DNA from: CALAED01 sp036555725
Lineage (GTDB): Bacteria; Actinomycetota; Actinomycetes; Streptosporangiales; Streptosporangiaceae
NCBI GenBank assembly: GCA_036555725.1
Contig: DATBKU010000164.1
Location: 1-64,000, forward strand
Direction of reading: 5' to 3'
Length of the DNA: 64,000 nt
A program made the position numbers and the translations under genes. Of this stretch, positions 24,268 through 33,692 are shown in pieces. Each line of letters opens with the position of its first letter. Positions within the stretch are counted from its first letter, which is position 1. The notes below the pieces were generated by a model. The model saw only the letters and a list, made by a program, of their open reading frames with translations. It was not told the DNA's origin and searched no databases.

Positions 24268-26808
24268 ATGGCCACTCGTACGCCTGGAGGCACTAAGGGC
24301 TCCCCGCGTACCCGCTCCACTACATCCAGTAAGCGCGCCAGCACGTCACGTAACCCCACCAAGGCGTCCGGCAAGAGCCGCTCGACCAAGCGCAGGCCGC
24401 CGCCGAAGCCCGATCCGATCGCGCAGCTCATGCTGGGTGTGGGGCGGCTCATCGCGCGGCTCTGGCTGCTCATCGCGCACGCCGTCGGGGCGGTCGTGCG
24501 GGCGTACGGCCGCGGCGCCCGCGACCTCGACCCCGACCACCGGCGCGACGGGGTCGGCCTGGCCACGCTGGGCGCCGCGATCGTGCTGGTCTCGGTGACG
24601 TGGTGGCCCCCGCACGGCACGGTGACCAAGGCTCTGGAGATGGTCGTCCGCGGCGGCTTCGGCGCCTTCGCCATGCTGCTGCCCATATTGGTGGGCGCAC
24701 TCGCCTGGCGGCTGCTGCGGCACCCCGACCGCAACGAGGACACCGGCCGCATCGCCATCGGCATCAGCTGCCTGCTCGCCGGGGTGCTCGCGGTCGTGCA
24801 CATCGGCGCGGGGGAGCCGTACCCCCGGCACGGCATGGGCCCGATCCGCGCGGCGGGCGGGCTGGTCGGCTGGGCGATCTCGGCGCCGTTGCAGGCCGCC
24901 CTGACCAGCTGGGTGGCGGTGCCGCTGCTGCTGCTCCTCAGCGCGTTCGGCCTGCTGGTGGTCACCGCGACGCCGGTGCATCGGGTGCCTGAACGGCTGG
25001 CCGACCTGGGCAGCCTGCTGCTGCTTCGCGAGCGGCCGGTGCACAGCGACTCCGGCGAGTCCGGCGAGAACGAATCGAAGGGCGGGCGTGGGAGCCGCCG
25101 CGGCAAGGGCACCAAGGGCAAGGACGCCCTCGAGGTCGGCGATCATTCCAAGCCGTACGACACTCCACTGCTGTCCGCCAAGGGCGCCGCGGAGCAGCCC
25201 CAGCGTCCTGATCTCATCGACGAGCTCATGGATCCCGAGCCGGACCCCCCCGCCGTTCCGCCGCCGGCCCAGCCGCCGCAGCCGGAACCGCCCGAGCACA
25301 CCGCACCGCCCCGGCGGTCGGAGCAATTGCCACTGTCGTCGTCGGGGGAGATCTACGAGCTGCCCGGCCCGGCGCTGCTGCGTCCGGGCACGGCGACCAA
25401 GCCGCGGACCAAGGCCAACGACGTGGTGGTCAACGCGCTCACCGCGGTGCTGGAGCAGTTCGACATCGACGCGCAGGTGACCGGGTTCACGCGCGGCCCG
25501 ACGATCACGCGGTACGAGATCGAGCTCGGGCCCGCCGTCAAGGTCGAGAAGGTCACCGCCCTGACGAGGAACATCGCGTACGCGGTGAAGAGCGCGGACG
25601 TACGGATCATCTCCCCGATCCCGGGCAAGTCGGCGATCGGCGTGGAGATCCCCAACGCAGATAAAGACATCGTCAGCCTGGGCGACGTGCTGCGGTCCCC
25701 GGTCGCCACGGGCGATCACCATCCGATGGTGGTCGGCCTCGGCAAGGACGTCGAGGGCCGCACGGTCATCGCCAACCTGGCCAAGATGCCGCACATGCTG
25801 ATCGCGGGTGCGACCGGCGCCGGCAAGTCGACCTGCATCAACGGGCTGATCGCCTCGATCTTGATGCGGTCCACGCCGGACGAGGTACGGATGGTGCTCG
25901 TCGACCCCAAGCGCGTCGAGCTGTCCGCGTACGCCGGGATCCCGCACCTGATCACGCCGATCATCACCAACCCCAAGAAGGCGGCCGAGGCGCTGGGCTG
26001 GGTGGTCGGCGAGATGGACCGCCGCTACGATGACCTCGCCGCCAGCGGGTTCCGGCACATCGACGACTTCAACAAGGCCGTCCGCGCCGGCAAGCTCACC
26101 GCCCCGCCGGGCAGCGAGCGGGTGTACGCGACGTACCCGTACATGCTTGTGATCGTCGACGAGCTGGCCGACCTGATGATGGTCGCGCCGCGCGACGTGG
26201 AGGACTCGGTCGTCCGGATCACCCAGCTGGCCCGGGCCGCCGGCATCCACCTCGTGCTGGCCACCCAGCGACCCAGCGTCGACGTCGTGACCGGCCTGAT
26301 CAAGGCCAATGTGCCGTCGCGGCTGGCGTTCGCGACCTCCAGCCTCGCCGACAGCCGGGTCATCCTCGACCAGCCGGGCGCGGAGAAGCTGGTGGGCCAG
26401 GGTGACGCGCTGTTCCTGCCGATGGGGGCGAGCAAGCCGTTGCGGCTGCAGAATGCCTTCGTCTCGGAGAAGGAGATCGCGGCGGTCGTCGGTCACTGCA
26501 AGAAGCAGATGGAGCCGTCCTACCGCGAGGACGTGGCGGCCGCGCCGCAGCGACGCGAGATCGACGAGGATGTCGGCGACGACCTCGAACTGCTGATCCA
26601 GGCGGCCGAACTCGTGGTCTCCACCCAATTCGGGTCGACCTCGATGCTGCAGCGCAAGCTACGGGTCGGCTTCGCGAAGGCCGGCCGATTGATGGACCTC
26701 ATGGAGACCCGCGGCATTGTCGGCCCGAGCGAGGGCTCGAAAGCGCGTGACGTGCTCATCAAGCCCGATGACCTGGAGGAAGTTCTCGTCCGTCTCCGCG
26801 GGGAGTAA
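24268..26808 (+). CDS. ftsK: DNA translocase FtsK
   Basis: FtsK couples chromosome segregation to division (and, in sporulating actinomycetes, to septation). The 846-residue protein has a basic N-terminus, four to five TM helices (about residues 85-230), a Pro-rich linker (PPAVPPPAQPPQPEPPEH), then the motor: Walker A GATGAGKST around 512-520, Walker B LVIVDELADLMM, and the C-terminal winged-helix gamma domain (FGSTSMLQRKLRVGFAKAGR) that reads orienting sequences. Two 15-bp near-repeats (GACGGTTGAGGAGCC / GACGGTTAAGGCGCC) precede the gene. Confidence 0.95.
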   Translation: MATRTPGGTKGSPRTRSTTSSKRASTSRNPTKASGKSRSTKRRPPPKPDPIAQLMLGVGRLIARLWLLIAHAVGAVVRAYGRGARDLDPDHRRDGVGLATLGAAIVLVSVTWWPPHGTVTKALEMVVRGGFGAFAMLLPILVGALAWRLLRHPDRNEDTGRIAIGISCLLAGVLAVVHIGAGEPYPRHGMGPIRAAGGLVGWAISAPLQAALTSWVAVPLLLLLSAFGLLVVTATPVHRVPERLADLGSLLLLRERPVHSDSGESGENESKGGRGSRRGKGTKGKDALEVGDHSKPYDTPLLSAKGAAEQPQRPDLIDELMDPEPDPPAVPPPAQPPQPEPPEHTAPPRRSEQLPLSSSGEIYELPGPALLRPGTATKPRTKANDVVVNALTAVLEQFDIDAQVTGFTRGPTITRYEIELGPAVKVEKVTALTRNIAYAVKSADVRIISPIPGKSAIGVEIPNADKDIVSLGDVLRSPVATGDHHPMVVGLGKDVEGRTVIANLAKMPHMLIAGATGAGKSTCINGLIASILMRSTPDEVRMVLVDPKRVELSAYAGIPHLITPIITNPKKAAEALGWVVGEMDRRYDDLAASGFRHIDDFNKAVRAGKLTAPPGSERVYATYPYMLVIVDELADLMMVAPRDVEDSVVRITQLARAAGIHLVLATQRPSVDVVTGLIKANVPSRLAFATSSLADSRVILDQPGAEKLVGQGDALFLPMGASKPLRLQNAFVSEKEIAAVVGHCKKQMEPSYREDVAAAPQRREIDEDVGDDLELLIQAAELVVSTQFGSTSMLQRKLRVGFAKAGRLMDLMETRGIVGPSEGSKARDVLIKPDDLEEVLVRLRGE

Positions 26809-26956
26809 GGCGAAGAGTAACGCGTTGGAAATTCACGCGATTTCCGGGTGCATGGTGGGTCGATTCGAGGTAGGAGCAGTTCATAGACTGGTTTCGCGGG
26901 AGCGGGCCCGGTTATGAAGCACAAAACGCGACGACGAAGTCCCCTGGAGGCCCGGT

Positions 26957-27709
26957 GTGAGTATCGGTGAGACCCTGGCAAACGAGCGCCAACAGGCCGG
27001 TCTCACCATCGCGCAGGTGAGCAGTCAGACTCGGATCCGCGAGACGGTGATTCGGTCAATCGAACGCAACGATTTCACACCCTGCGGCGGCAACTTCTAC
27101 GCCCGAGGCCATATCAAGGGCATCGCCCGCGCCGTCGGCATCGACCCCGAGCCACTGGTCCAGGAGTACGACGAGACGCACGGCGGCGCCCCGCAGGCCA
27201 TCCCGGCGGCACAGGCGCTGGAGCCGGCGATTCCGGTGCGGTTTCGCGAGCGGCGCAGCCCCAACTGGAGCGCCGCTATGGCGATCGCTCTGCTGCTCGT
27301 GGTGCTGTACGGCATCGTCCGGGTGGTCGGCGGCGGTGGAGACGGTCACCGTTCCGTCGTGGAGCCCGCCCGCGCGCCCGGCACGCAGCAGGCCCAGCCG
27401 CAGGCCACCCCGTCGCCCACGCACAGCGACTCGGTGGCGCTCGGCCCGCGTACGGACGTGACGCTGCGGATCAAGGCCAGGGCCACTACTTGGATCAACG
27501 TTCGTGACAGCAAGGGCAAGGAGCTGTTCAGCGGTCTCCTGCGCCGCGAGGACGTCAAAGAGTGGACGGCAAAAAAGAAGATCCGCGTCATCATCGGCAA
27601 CAGCAGCGGGGTCACGCTCACCGTCAACGGTAAGAACCTCGGCTCACCCGGCGGCGCCGGCCAGGTGCTCCGCCTCAGCTTCGGCCCCGGCGACCCCGAG
27701 ACCGCCTGA
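26957..27709 (+). CDS. RodZ-like protein: HTH_25 domain, one TM helix, DUF4115 domain
   Basis: The 250-residue protein has an N-terminal XRE-type helix-turn-helix (IGETLANERQQAGLTIAQVS), a Pro/Arg segment, one TM helix at about 104-124 (NWSAAMAIALLLVVLYGIV), a Pro/Ser-rich linker and a C-terminal beta-rich DUF4115 domain (TTWINVRDSKGKELFSGLL). RodZ links MreB to the cell-wall machinery in rods; in actinobacteria lacking such rod growth its role is less clear. GTG 26957 follows CTGGAGG. It comes after ftsK, 148 nt away, and converges on clgR. Confidence 0.85.
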   Translation: MSIGETLANERQQAGLTIAQVSSQTRIRETVIRSIERNDFTPCGGNFYARGHIKGIARAVGIDPEPLVQEYDETHGGAPQAIPAAQALEPAIPVRFRERRSPNWSAAMAIALLLVVLYGIVRVVGGGGDGHRSVVEPARAPGTQQAQPQATPSPTHSDSVALGPRTDVTLRIKARATTWINVRDSKGKELFSGLLRREDVKEWTAKKKIRVIIGNSSGVTLTVNGKNLGSPGGAGQVLRLSFGPGDPETA

Positions 27710-27787
27710 CCGCGACCCCTGGGTGGCACTGGCACGAAACCCCGGCGGCAGGAAAGACTCCGTGGTGCAATGTGGTGCAGAAAAGCT

Positions 27788-27818
27788 CAACGCCGGGCGA
27801 TGGAGCTGCCCGGCGTTG
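27788..27818. terminator. Bidirectional hairpin terminator between the RodZ-like gene and clgR
   Basis: CAACGCCGGGC (27788-27798) pairs perfectly with GCCCGGCGTTG (27808-27818), 11 bp with a 9-nt loop. It stands between convergent stops at 27709 and 27843. AAAA precedes it on the plus side (27781-27784), which gives a short T-run for the minus-strand transcript. Confidence 0.8.
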
Positions 27819-27842
27819 GATCGAAAGCTTATGGTCAGGTGG

Positions 27843-28229
27843 TCAGGCCGCCACCATGTCGGCGCGGAACTCGTCGGTGATCTCTTCCGGCGTGGCCGGG
27901 ATGGTCTCGGAGATGCGCTCGGCGTCGAGCCGCTCGTGCTCGGAAAGCCGCTCGTGCTCGGGCGGCGCACCGGCCATCACCGGCTCCTGCTGGAGCTCGG
28001 CCAGCGCGAATTGATCGGAGACATCGCGAAGCACGTGCGACAGCGGAACCTCGAGAGCTTTGCAGATCGATGAGAGCAGCTCCGACGAGGCTTCCTTCTG
28101 CCCCCGCTCGACCTCGGACAGGTACCCCAGCGAGACTCGGGCGGCCGCGGACACCTCACGGAGGGTACGACCCTGGCGGAGCCGCAGCTGCCGCAGCACG
28201 TCACCGAGCAACTGACGAAGCAGGACCAT
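27843..28229 (-). CDS. clgR: ClgR-type XRE transcription regulator
   Basis: The 128-residue protein has a Cro/C1 HTH (RQGRTLREVSAAARVSLGYLSEVERGQKEAS region; recognition helix SLGYLSEVERG) and matches the actinobacterial ClgR/Rv2745c family, activators of clp protease and stress genes. It ends in MVAA, a small nonpolar tail like those that make ClgR a ClpP substrate, so it may be controlled by proteolysis. AAGGAGGGGG lies ahead of the ATG. It is last in the rimO-pgsA-DUF1990-cinA series on this strand, with a 111-nt gap that probably carries its own promoter. Confidence 0.88.
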   Translation of the reverse strand: MVLLRQLLGDVLRQLRLRQGRTLREVSAAARVSLGYLSEVERGQKEASSELLSSICKALEVPLSHVLRDVSDQFALAELQQEPVMAGAPPEHERLSEHERLDAERISETIPATPEEITDEFRADMVAA

Positions 28230-28340
28230 TGTCTCGCCCCCTCCTTGAGTTCGGACCTTCTGACTGTTCCACCGTACCCGCCTGAACGGCAGCCATGGCA
28301 GACCGACGATTTCGTGTTCGCTTCCGACGTAACGCTGTAA

Positions 28341-29636
28341 TCAACTCCGCTCTTCCCGATCTTGCTGATCCTTTTCCTGATGTTGGTACGCCACCAGCCC
28401 GAGGAGCGTGCGTCTCAGCAGGTCAAGAGCGTATACGGTGGTCATTTCGCGGGCCACCGCGCGGGCCCGCGGGCCGCTCCCGGGCAACGGCAGATGAGTT
28501 GACTGCGATGAAAGTTCGCTGCCAGGTCCGGCCACGCTGAGGTGCAGCGTTCCCACTGACTGCCCATCTTGCGGCTCCGGCCCGGCCACCCCGGTGACCG
28601 CGAGGCCGTACGTCGCGCCCAGCCGATCTCGCACGCCCCGGGCCATGGCCGTCGCCACGTCGGCATGGACGGCACCGTGCGCCGCCAGCAGGTCTTTCGG
28701 GACGCCGAGGAGCTCGGCCTTCAGGTCCGTGGCGTAGGAGATCACGCCCCCGCGGAAGGTGACGGACGAGCCGGGCATGTCGGTGAGCCGGGCGCCCAGC
28801 AGCCCGCCGGTCAGCGATTCGGCGACCGCCACCGTCGCGGACCGCTCGGCCAGGAGGCGGTGTACGACCCGGTCGAGCGTCTCGTCCTCCACGCCGTAGA
28901 CGATGTCGCCGAGCAGCCCGCGGACCATGTCCTCGGCCCGCCTCAGGCGCGACCGCGCGTCCGGCCCGGTGGCCGTGACCCGGACCCGTACCTCCGCCGG
29001 CCCCGGCAAGTAAGCGAGCCGTATGTCGTCCAAGGCCTCGACCGGGGCGAGCCGCGTCGCGATCGCCGACTCCCAGGCGACCGCGGTACGGAGCGTACGG
29101 CGGCGCACGGTGACCCCGGCGAGCCGCGCCCGCAGCTCCGGCAGGAGGCCCTCGGTGAAGATCGCCCGTACCTCGCCCGGCACTCCTGGGAGCGCGTACA
29201 CCGCGCCGTCGCCGAGCGGAAGCCGGAAGGCGAGGGCGGTGCCCATCGGGTTGACCAGCGGCGTCGCGCCCTCGGGCAGGTCGGCCATGCGCAGCGCCAT
29301 CGCCCGCAGCGGGATGCTCCGCTCGGCCACCCTCGCCGTTATCCGCGTCGCGGCCGCCGCGTCCCGTACGATCCCCACCCCGGCCACCTTGGCCAGCGCC
29401 TCGCGGGTCACGTCGTCGTACGTCGGCCCGAGCCCGCCCGTCGTGATCACCGTGTCGGCGCGGCCGAGCGCCTCGGTCACGGCGGTGCCGATGACGTCCT
29501 CCTCGTCGCCGACGACGACGCTGCGGGTGACGTCGATGCCGTTCTCTGCGAGCCGCTGACCCAGCCAGGCGGCGTTGCCGTTGATCGTGTCCCCGATCAA
29601 CAGCTCGTCGCCTATCGTGATCAGCTCGACGCGCAT
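28341..29636 (-). CDS. cinA: CinA-like protein (NMN amidohydrolase / competence-damage protein)
   Basis: The 431-residue protein has the N-terminal MoaB/MogA-like domain (ELITIGDELLIGDTINGNA, TTGGLGPTYDD) and the C-terminal CinA/PncC domain with AESLTGGLLGARLTDMPGSS and VTGVAGPEPQ. PncC deamidates nicotinamide mononucleotide; the N-terminal domain has ADP-ribose pyrophosphatase activity in characterised members. ATG 29636 is chosen over the longer open frame because the family starts with MRVELI. It overlaps the end of the DUF1990 gene by 16 nt. Confidence 0.94.
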   Translation of the reverse strand: MRVELITIGDELLIGDTINGNAAWLGQRLAENGIDVTRSVVVGDEEDVIGTAVTEALGRADTVITTGGLGPTYDDVTREALAKVAGVGIVRDAAAATRITARVAERSIPLRAMALRMADLPEGATPLVNPMGTALAFRLPLGDGAVYALPGVPGEVRAIFTEGLLPELRARLAGVTVRRRTLRTAVAWESAIATRLAPVEALDDIRLAYLPGPAEVRVRVTATGPDARSRLRRAEDMVRGLLGDIVYGVEDETLDRVVHRLLAERSATVAVAESLTGGLLGARLTDMPGSSVTFRGGVISYATDLKAELLGVPKDLLAAHGAVHADVATAMARGVRDRLGATYGLAVTGVAGPEPQDGQSVGTLHLSVAGPGSELSSQSTHLPLPGSGPRARAVAREMTTVYALDLLRRTLLGLVAYQHQEKDQQDREERS

Positions 29637-30229
29637 CGCGACCCCGCCTCTCGTCGCCGGCCCGGGGGAGAGCCGACACCCGAATCTAACCGACCGGACG
29701 GACGATCGTACGGGTGGACGAGGCGGCGCAGCGCGGTGCCGCAGCGGCGGGCGTACAAGGTCTGGAACAGCGGCACCAGTGGGCCGGCGAACCGGGTGAG
29801 CCGCGTCGCCGGCCGGCTGAACGACGTGATCGTCAACCACACGTCGTCGAGGTCGTCGATGTCGACGACGAACGACTCCTCGCCGATCGCGGGGTGGCCG
29901 GGCAGTGTCCCGTAGCCGAAGCCGGCCCGATCTTCCTGCTCCTCGACCCACACCACCCGGCACGGGGCGGCCACGCGCAGCGGTCCGACGCCCAGCCGCA
30001 CCACGACCTGGACGTCCGGCGCAGCCCGCGGCGCGGACGCGGTGACCCGCGCGCCGGTGGCCCGATGCATCCAGAACTCCAGGACGGCGTCCGCCGCCTC
30101 CCGCATGAGGCCGCGACCCCGCCCGAGGTACGTACGGTGCCGCAGGTGCCGGTACCCGTCCGGCAGCGGACGCCGCCGGGTGCCGCCGACCTCGGCGTAC
30201 GTCAGGGCCGCACCGGTGTCGCTCGTCAT
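29621..30229 (-). CDS. DUF1990 family protein
   Basis: The 202-residue protein has the DUF1990 pattern: an N-terminal LTYAEVGGT, DGYRHLRHRTYLGRG, central GFGYGTLPGHPAIGEESFVVD and late TSFSRPATRLTRFAGPLVPL. The family has a START-like fold and unknown function. The last 25 residues are basic and run into the cinA start. Position between pgsA and cinA suggests co-transcription only; no functional link to phospholipids is established. Confidence 0.85.
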   Translation of the reverse strand: MTSDTGAALTYAEVGGTRRRPLPDGYRHLRHRTYLGRGRGLMREAADAVLEFWMHRATGARVTASAPRAAPDVQVVVRLGVGPLRVAAPCRVVWVEEQEDRAGFGYGTLPGHPAIGEESFVVDIDDLDDVWLTITSFSRPATRLTRFAGPLVPLFQTLYARRCGTALRRLVHPYDRPSGRLDSGVGSPPGRRREAGSRCASS

Positions 30230-30269
30230 GCCTCTCCTTTCGCAGGGCCCGCGCCGGCGGCGTGTGGGT

Positions 30270-30875
30270 TCAGGACTCGGCGGGGGCGCGGCGGCTCAGT
30301 CGCCAGGCGCGCAGGACGTAGTCGGCGCCGGTCGCCACGGTCACCACCAGGGCGGCCGCCATGACGGCCCAGCGCAGCGGATCGATCGGGCCCGGCATGA
30401 TGTACAGCCCGATGGCGACCACCTGCAGCATCGTCTTGACCTTGCCGCCCTTGCTGGCCGGGATCACGCCGTGCCGGATGACCATGAAACGCAGCAGCGT
30501 GATGCCGATCTCGCGTACCAAGATCACGATGGTGACCCACCACCACAGCTCGCCCAGAATCGACAGGCTGACCAGCGCGGACCCGGTGAGCGCCTTGTCG
30601 GCGATAGGGTCCGCGATCTTCCCGAAGTCGGTGACGATGGCGCGCTTCCTGGCCAGCTCGCCGTCGAGCCGGTCGGTGATCGACGCGATGACGAAGACGA
30701 CGAGGGCCGCGACCCGCCACGCCGTGCCGTCGGCGAAGAGCAGCCAGACGAAGACCGGGACGAGCAGGATCCGGGCGACTGTGAGCGCGTTGGCGATGTT
30801 GTACAGGCTGGGCGCCTTGACCGGGACACCACCCGGTACGGACGGCACAGCGGCCGGATCGGGGGGCGAGGTCAT
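30270..30875 (-). CDS. pgsA: CDP-diacylglycerol-glycerol-3-phosphate 3-phosphatidyltransferase
   Basis: The enzyme makes phosphatidylglycerol phosphate. The CDP-alcohol phosphotransferase motif D-G-x2-A-R-x8-G-x3-D-x3-D is intact (DGELARKRAIVTDFGKIADP, then IADK). The 201-residue protein has about five TM helices. The ATG overlaps the stop of rimO by 4 nt, so the two are coupled. In actinobacteria a cinA/clgR-linked copy of this family is common (pgsA3 in M. tuberculosis). Confidence 0.93.
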   Translation of the reverse strand: MTSPPDPAAVPSVPGGVPVKAPSLYNIANALTVARILLVPVFVWLLFADGTAWRVAALVVFVIASITDRLDGELARKRAIVTDFGKIADPIADKALTGSALVSLSILGELWWWVTIVILVREIGITLLRFMVIRHGVIPASKGGKVKTMLQVVAIGLYIMPGPIDPLRWAVMAAALVVTVATGADYVLRAWRLSRRAPAES

Positions 30876-32335
30876 GGCCGGCTCGCAGCGGAGGCGACGT
30901 CTTCGGCAAGAGGAGCCGGGACGAGCTCGGCGACGAGGTCGACGCCCTCGCTCGCCACGACCCGCGCCCGGACGAGGTCACCGACGGCGACGCCCGCCCC
31001 CTGTACGACGATCGTGCCGTCGACCTCGGGTGCCTGATGGGCGGCGCGTCCTTCGTGGCGATCCGCGTCGAGCCGCTCCTCGAGCAGCACGTCCACGGAC
31101 GACCCGATGCGCTCTTCGGCCCGCTGGGCAGTGAGCTCCTCGGCCAATGCGCTCACCTCCGCGACGCGCCGCGCGACCTCGGCCTGATCGAGTTTGCCGT
31201 CGAGCGACGCGGCCTCCGTGCCCTCCTCATCGGAATACCCGAACACGCCGACGGCGTCGAGCCGTGCGGCGGAAAGAAAGGCGGTCAGCTCGGCCAGGTC
31301 GCCGTCGGACTCTCCCGGGAAGCCGACGATGAAGTTAGATCTGACCCCGGCGGCCGGCACCTGCGTACGGATCTGGTCGAGCAGCCCGAGGAACCGCTCC
31401 CGGTCGCCGAACCGCCGCATCCGCCGCAGCACCGGGCCGCTGGCGTGCTGGAAGGACAGGTCGAAGTATGGCGCCACGCCGGGCGTCGTACACATGACGT
31501 CGATCAGACCCGGTCGCAGCTCCGCCGGCTGCAGGTAGCTGACCCGTATCCGGTCGATGGCCTCGACGGCGGCGAGTTCGGGCAGCAGCCCCTCCAGGGC
31601 CCGCAGGTTGCCCAGGTCCTTGCCGTACGAGGTGGAGTTCTCGCTGACCAGGACCAGCTCGCGCACGCCGTGCCCGGCCAGCCAGCGGGCCTCCTCGAGG
31701 ACGTCGGCGGGCGACCGCGAGACGTACGCGCCGCGGAAGGCCGGGATCGCGCAGAACGTGCAGCGCCGGTCACATCCGGAGGCCAGCTTGAGCGGCGCCA
31801 TCGGCCCGCCGCCGAGCCGCCGCCGGAGCACCCGCGGCCCGGACGCCGGCCCCACCGGCTCCTCGTCGTGGTCAGCCGCCCGGGGGCCGTGGCCGGGGAC
31901 GTGGACGTTCGTACGGCCGCGGTCCACCGGCGTGATCGGGAGCAGCGTACGGCGGTCGCGGGGCGTGTGTGCGGTGCGGCGGCGGCCGGCCAGCACGTCG
32001 TCGAGCCGCGCGCCGATCTCGGTGTAGTCGTCGAAGCTCAGCACCGCGTCGGCCTCGGGCAGCGCCGCGGCCAGCTCGGCGCCGTAGCGCTCGGCGAGAC
32101 AGCCGGCCGCGACCACCTTGGCGCCCGAGTCCTGTGCCGCCAGCAGCGTGTCGATCGAGTCCTTCTTGGCCGCGTCGATGAACCCGCAGGTGTTGACCAC
32201 CACGACCCCGGCGTCATCCTCGTCGTCGACCAGGGTCCAGCCGGCGCTCTCCAGCCGGGCGGCCAGCTCCTCGGAGTCGACCTCGTTGCGTGCGCAACCG
32301 AGTGTGACCAGGGAGACCGTACGACGCGAGCACAT
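30872..32335 (-). CDS. rimO: Ribosomal protein S12 methylthiotransferase RimO
   Basis: RimO adds a methylthio group to Asp of ribosomal protein S12 using radical SAM chemistry. The 487-residue protein has the N-terminal MTTase domain (VTLGCARNEVDSEEL, NTCGFIDAAKKDS), the radical SAM cysteines in CDRRCTFCAIPAFRG and a C-terminal TRAM domain. An insertion of about 40 residues (HTPRDRR ... SGPRVLRRR) before the SAM motif looks typical for actinobacteria. ATG 32335 is used; TACCGT on this strand (32348-32343) is 7 nt upstream, so the mRNA may be leaderless. Confidence 0.95.
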   Translation of the reverse strand: MCSRRTVSLVTLGCARNEVDSEELAARLESAGWTLVDDEDDAGVVVVNTCGFIDAAKKDSIDTLLAAQDSGAKVVAAGCLAERYGAELAAALPEADAVLSFDDYTEIGARLDDVLAGRRRTAHTPRDRRTLLPITPVDRGRTNVHVPGHGPRAADHDEEPVGPASGPRVLRRRLGGGPMAPLKLASGCDRRCTFCAIPAFRGAYVSRSPADVLEEARWLAGHGVRELVLVSENSTSYGKDLGNLRALEGLLPELAAVEAIDRIRVSYLQPAELRPGLIDVMCTTPGVAPYFDLSFQHASGPVLRRMRRFGDRERFLGLLDQIRTQVPAAGVRSNFIVGFPGESDGDLAELTAFLSAARLDAVGVFGYSDEEGTEAASLDGKLDQAEVARRVAEVSALAEELTAQRAEERIGSSVDVLLEERLDADRHEGRAAHQAPEVDGTIVVQGAGVAVGDLVRARVVASEGVDLVAELVPAPLAEDVASAASRP

Positions 32336-32385
32336 GCACCCTACGGTAGTGGGCGCGGCTACCTGACCGGACCGCCGCTCGTTTC

Positions 32386-33183
32386 CTACGCCGGCTGGCA
32401 GGCCGGGCACCAGTAGATGACCCGGTCGTACGGCTCGGCGCCCTGGGCTCCCCGTTTGATCGGCGTGCCACAGCGCCGGCAGGGGCGTCCCTGCCGTCCG
32501 TACACGTAGCGGTCCCGGCCGGGCCGGCGATCACCGGTGGTGACCTGGCCGAAGTGGTTCTTATTCGCCTCCAGCAGGCGGTGCGCGAGGTCGACGAGGG
32601 TGGTCGGGTCGGTGACCTTGGCCATCTGCGTCCACGGGTTCAGCCCCCGCAGAAACAGCAGCTCGGCGCGGTAGACCGTGCCGATACCGGCCAGCCGGGT
32701 CTGGTCGAGCAGCGCCTCGCCGACGGCCCGGTCGGGCTGCTCGCGCAACCGCCGTACAGCCTCGGCCGGGTCCCAGTCCGGCCCCAGGAGATCGGGGCCG
32801 AGGTGGCCGACGGCCCGGTCCTCCTCGGCCGTACCGAGCAGCTCCACGATGCCCAGGGACTGGCCGACGGCCAGCCACTCGGCGTTCGCGAGCACGAGCC
32901 GGACCCGATGATCGCGCGGCGCGGCGGCGGGGGCGCGGCGAAATCGCCACGAGCCCTCCATCTTCAGATGCGTGTGCACCGTCAGGCCGTCGGCGCGCCC
33001 GTGGGCGCCTTCGACCCGGACCAGCAGGTGCTTGCCGCGGGATACGGCGTCGTAGACCTCGCGGCCGCGCAGGTCGGTGGTCGCCCAGCGCGGCACGCGG
33101 AAGTCGCTCACCGTGAGCGGCCGCCCGGCGAGCGCCTCGTGCAGGCGCCGGGCGGTGTACCAGACGACGTCACCTTCGGGCAC
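32386..33183 (-). CDS. Fpg/Nei family DNA glycosylase (endonuclease VIII-like)
   Basis: Starts with PEGDVV, in which the N-terminal proline and Glu3 are the catalytic pair of the Fpg/Nei family. HTHLKMEGSW and the H2TH region (LLDQTRLAGIGTVYRAELLF) follow. A C-terminal C4 zinc finger is complete (PCRRCGTP ... YWCPACQ). At 265 residues it is most like the actinobacterial Nei2 group, which remove oxidised pyrimidines. The start MPEGDVVWYTARRL resembles Nei rather than MutM. It lies between rimO and the Rrf2 regulator, with its own short gaps. Confidence 0.92.
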   Translation of the reverse strand: MPEGDVVWYTARRLHEALAGRPLTVSDFRVPRWATTDLRGREVYDAVSRGKHLLVRVEGAHGRADGLTVHTHLKMEGSWRFRRAPAAAPRDHRVRLVLANAEWLAVGQSLGIVELLGTAEEDRAVGHLGPDLLGPDWDPAEAVRRLREQPDRAVGEALLDQTRLAGIGTVYRAELLFLRGLNPWTQMAKVTDPTTLVDLAHRLLEANKNHFGQVTTGDRRPGRDRYVYGRQGRPCRRCGTPIKRGAQGAEPYDRVIYWCPACQPA

Positions 33184-33204
33184 GGCGGTTGATGGACCCC
33201 ATGA

Positions 33205-33669
33205 CTAGCTGAGCGCGGGGGACTCCCAGGCCGCCGGATTCTCGGTGAGCTTGCGCACCTCCGGCGGCAGGTCGCCGGTCGCGATGTGGGCGAGCGTGAC
33301 CTGTTCGAGAATGGCGCGCTCGCTGGCGCGCAGTGCGATCCACACCTCTTGCAGCGACCGCGCGGCGCCGTCGTAGCCGACGTGCTCGGGACGCTCGCCC
33401 CGGACGCCCACCAGCGGCCCGTCGATGGCGCGGATGATGTCGGCCAGGGAGATCTTGTCGGAGGGGCGGGCCAGCCAGTACCCTCCGTCGGGCCCGCGCT
33501 GGCTGCGGATGACCCCGGACCGGCGCAGCTGGCCGAGGATGTTCTCCAGGAACTTCGGCGGAATCCCCTGGGCCTGGGCGAGCTGGACGGCCGTCACCGG
33601 GTGTTTGTCCGCCACGGCCAGCTCGGCGGCGGCACGCAGCGCATAGTCGACCCGCGCGGACAATCGCAT
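33205..33669 (-). CDS. Rrf2 family transcription regulator (no cysteines)
   Basis: The 154-residue protein has the Rrf2 winged helix: MRLSARVDYALRAAAELA, IPPKFLENILGQLRRSG and the family motif RGPDGGYWLARP. Unlike NsrR or IscR it has no cysteine at all, so it cannot bind an Fe-S cluster through the usual ligands. The ATG at 33669 has no Shine-Dalgarno but GATAAT (33681-33676 on this strand) lies 6 nt before it, as in a leaderless mRNA. Three 40-bp repeats lie just upstream. Its target genes are unknown. Confidence 0.88.
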   Translation of the reverse strand: MRLSARVDYALRAAAELAVADKHPVTAVQLAQAQGIPPKFLENILGQLRRSGVIRSQRGPDGGYWLARPSDKISLADIIRAIDGPLVGVRGERPEHVGYDGAARSLQEVWIALRASERAILEQVTLAHIATGDLPPEVRKLTENPAAWESPALS

Positions 33670-33692
33670 GGACCTATTATCTCGCGTCTCGG

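Noticed and set aside
24346..26628. 760-residue open frame on the minus strand
   Set aside because: Shadow of ftsK, whose Walker motifs and gamma domain are clear on the plus strand.
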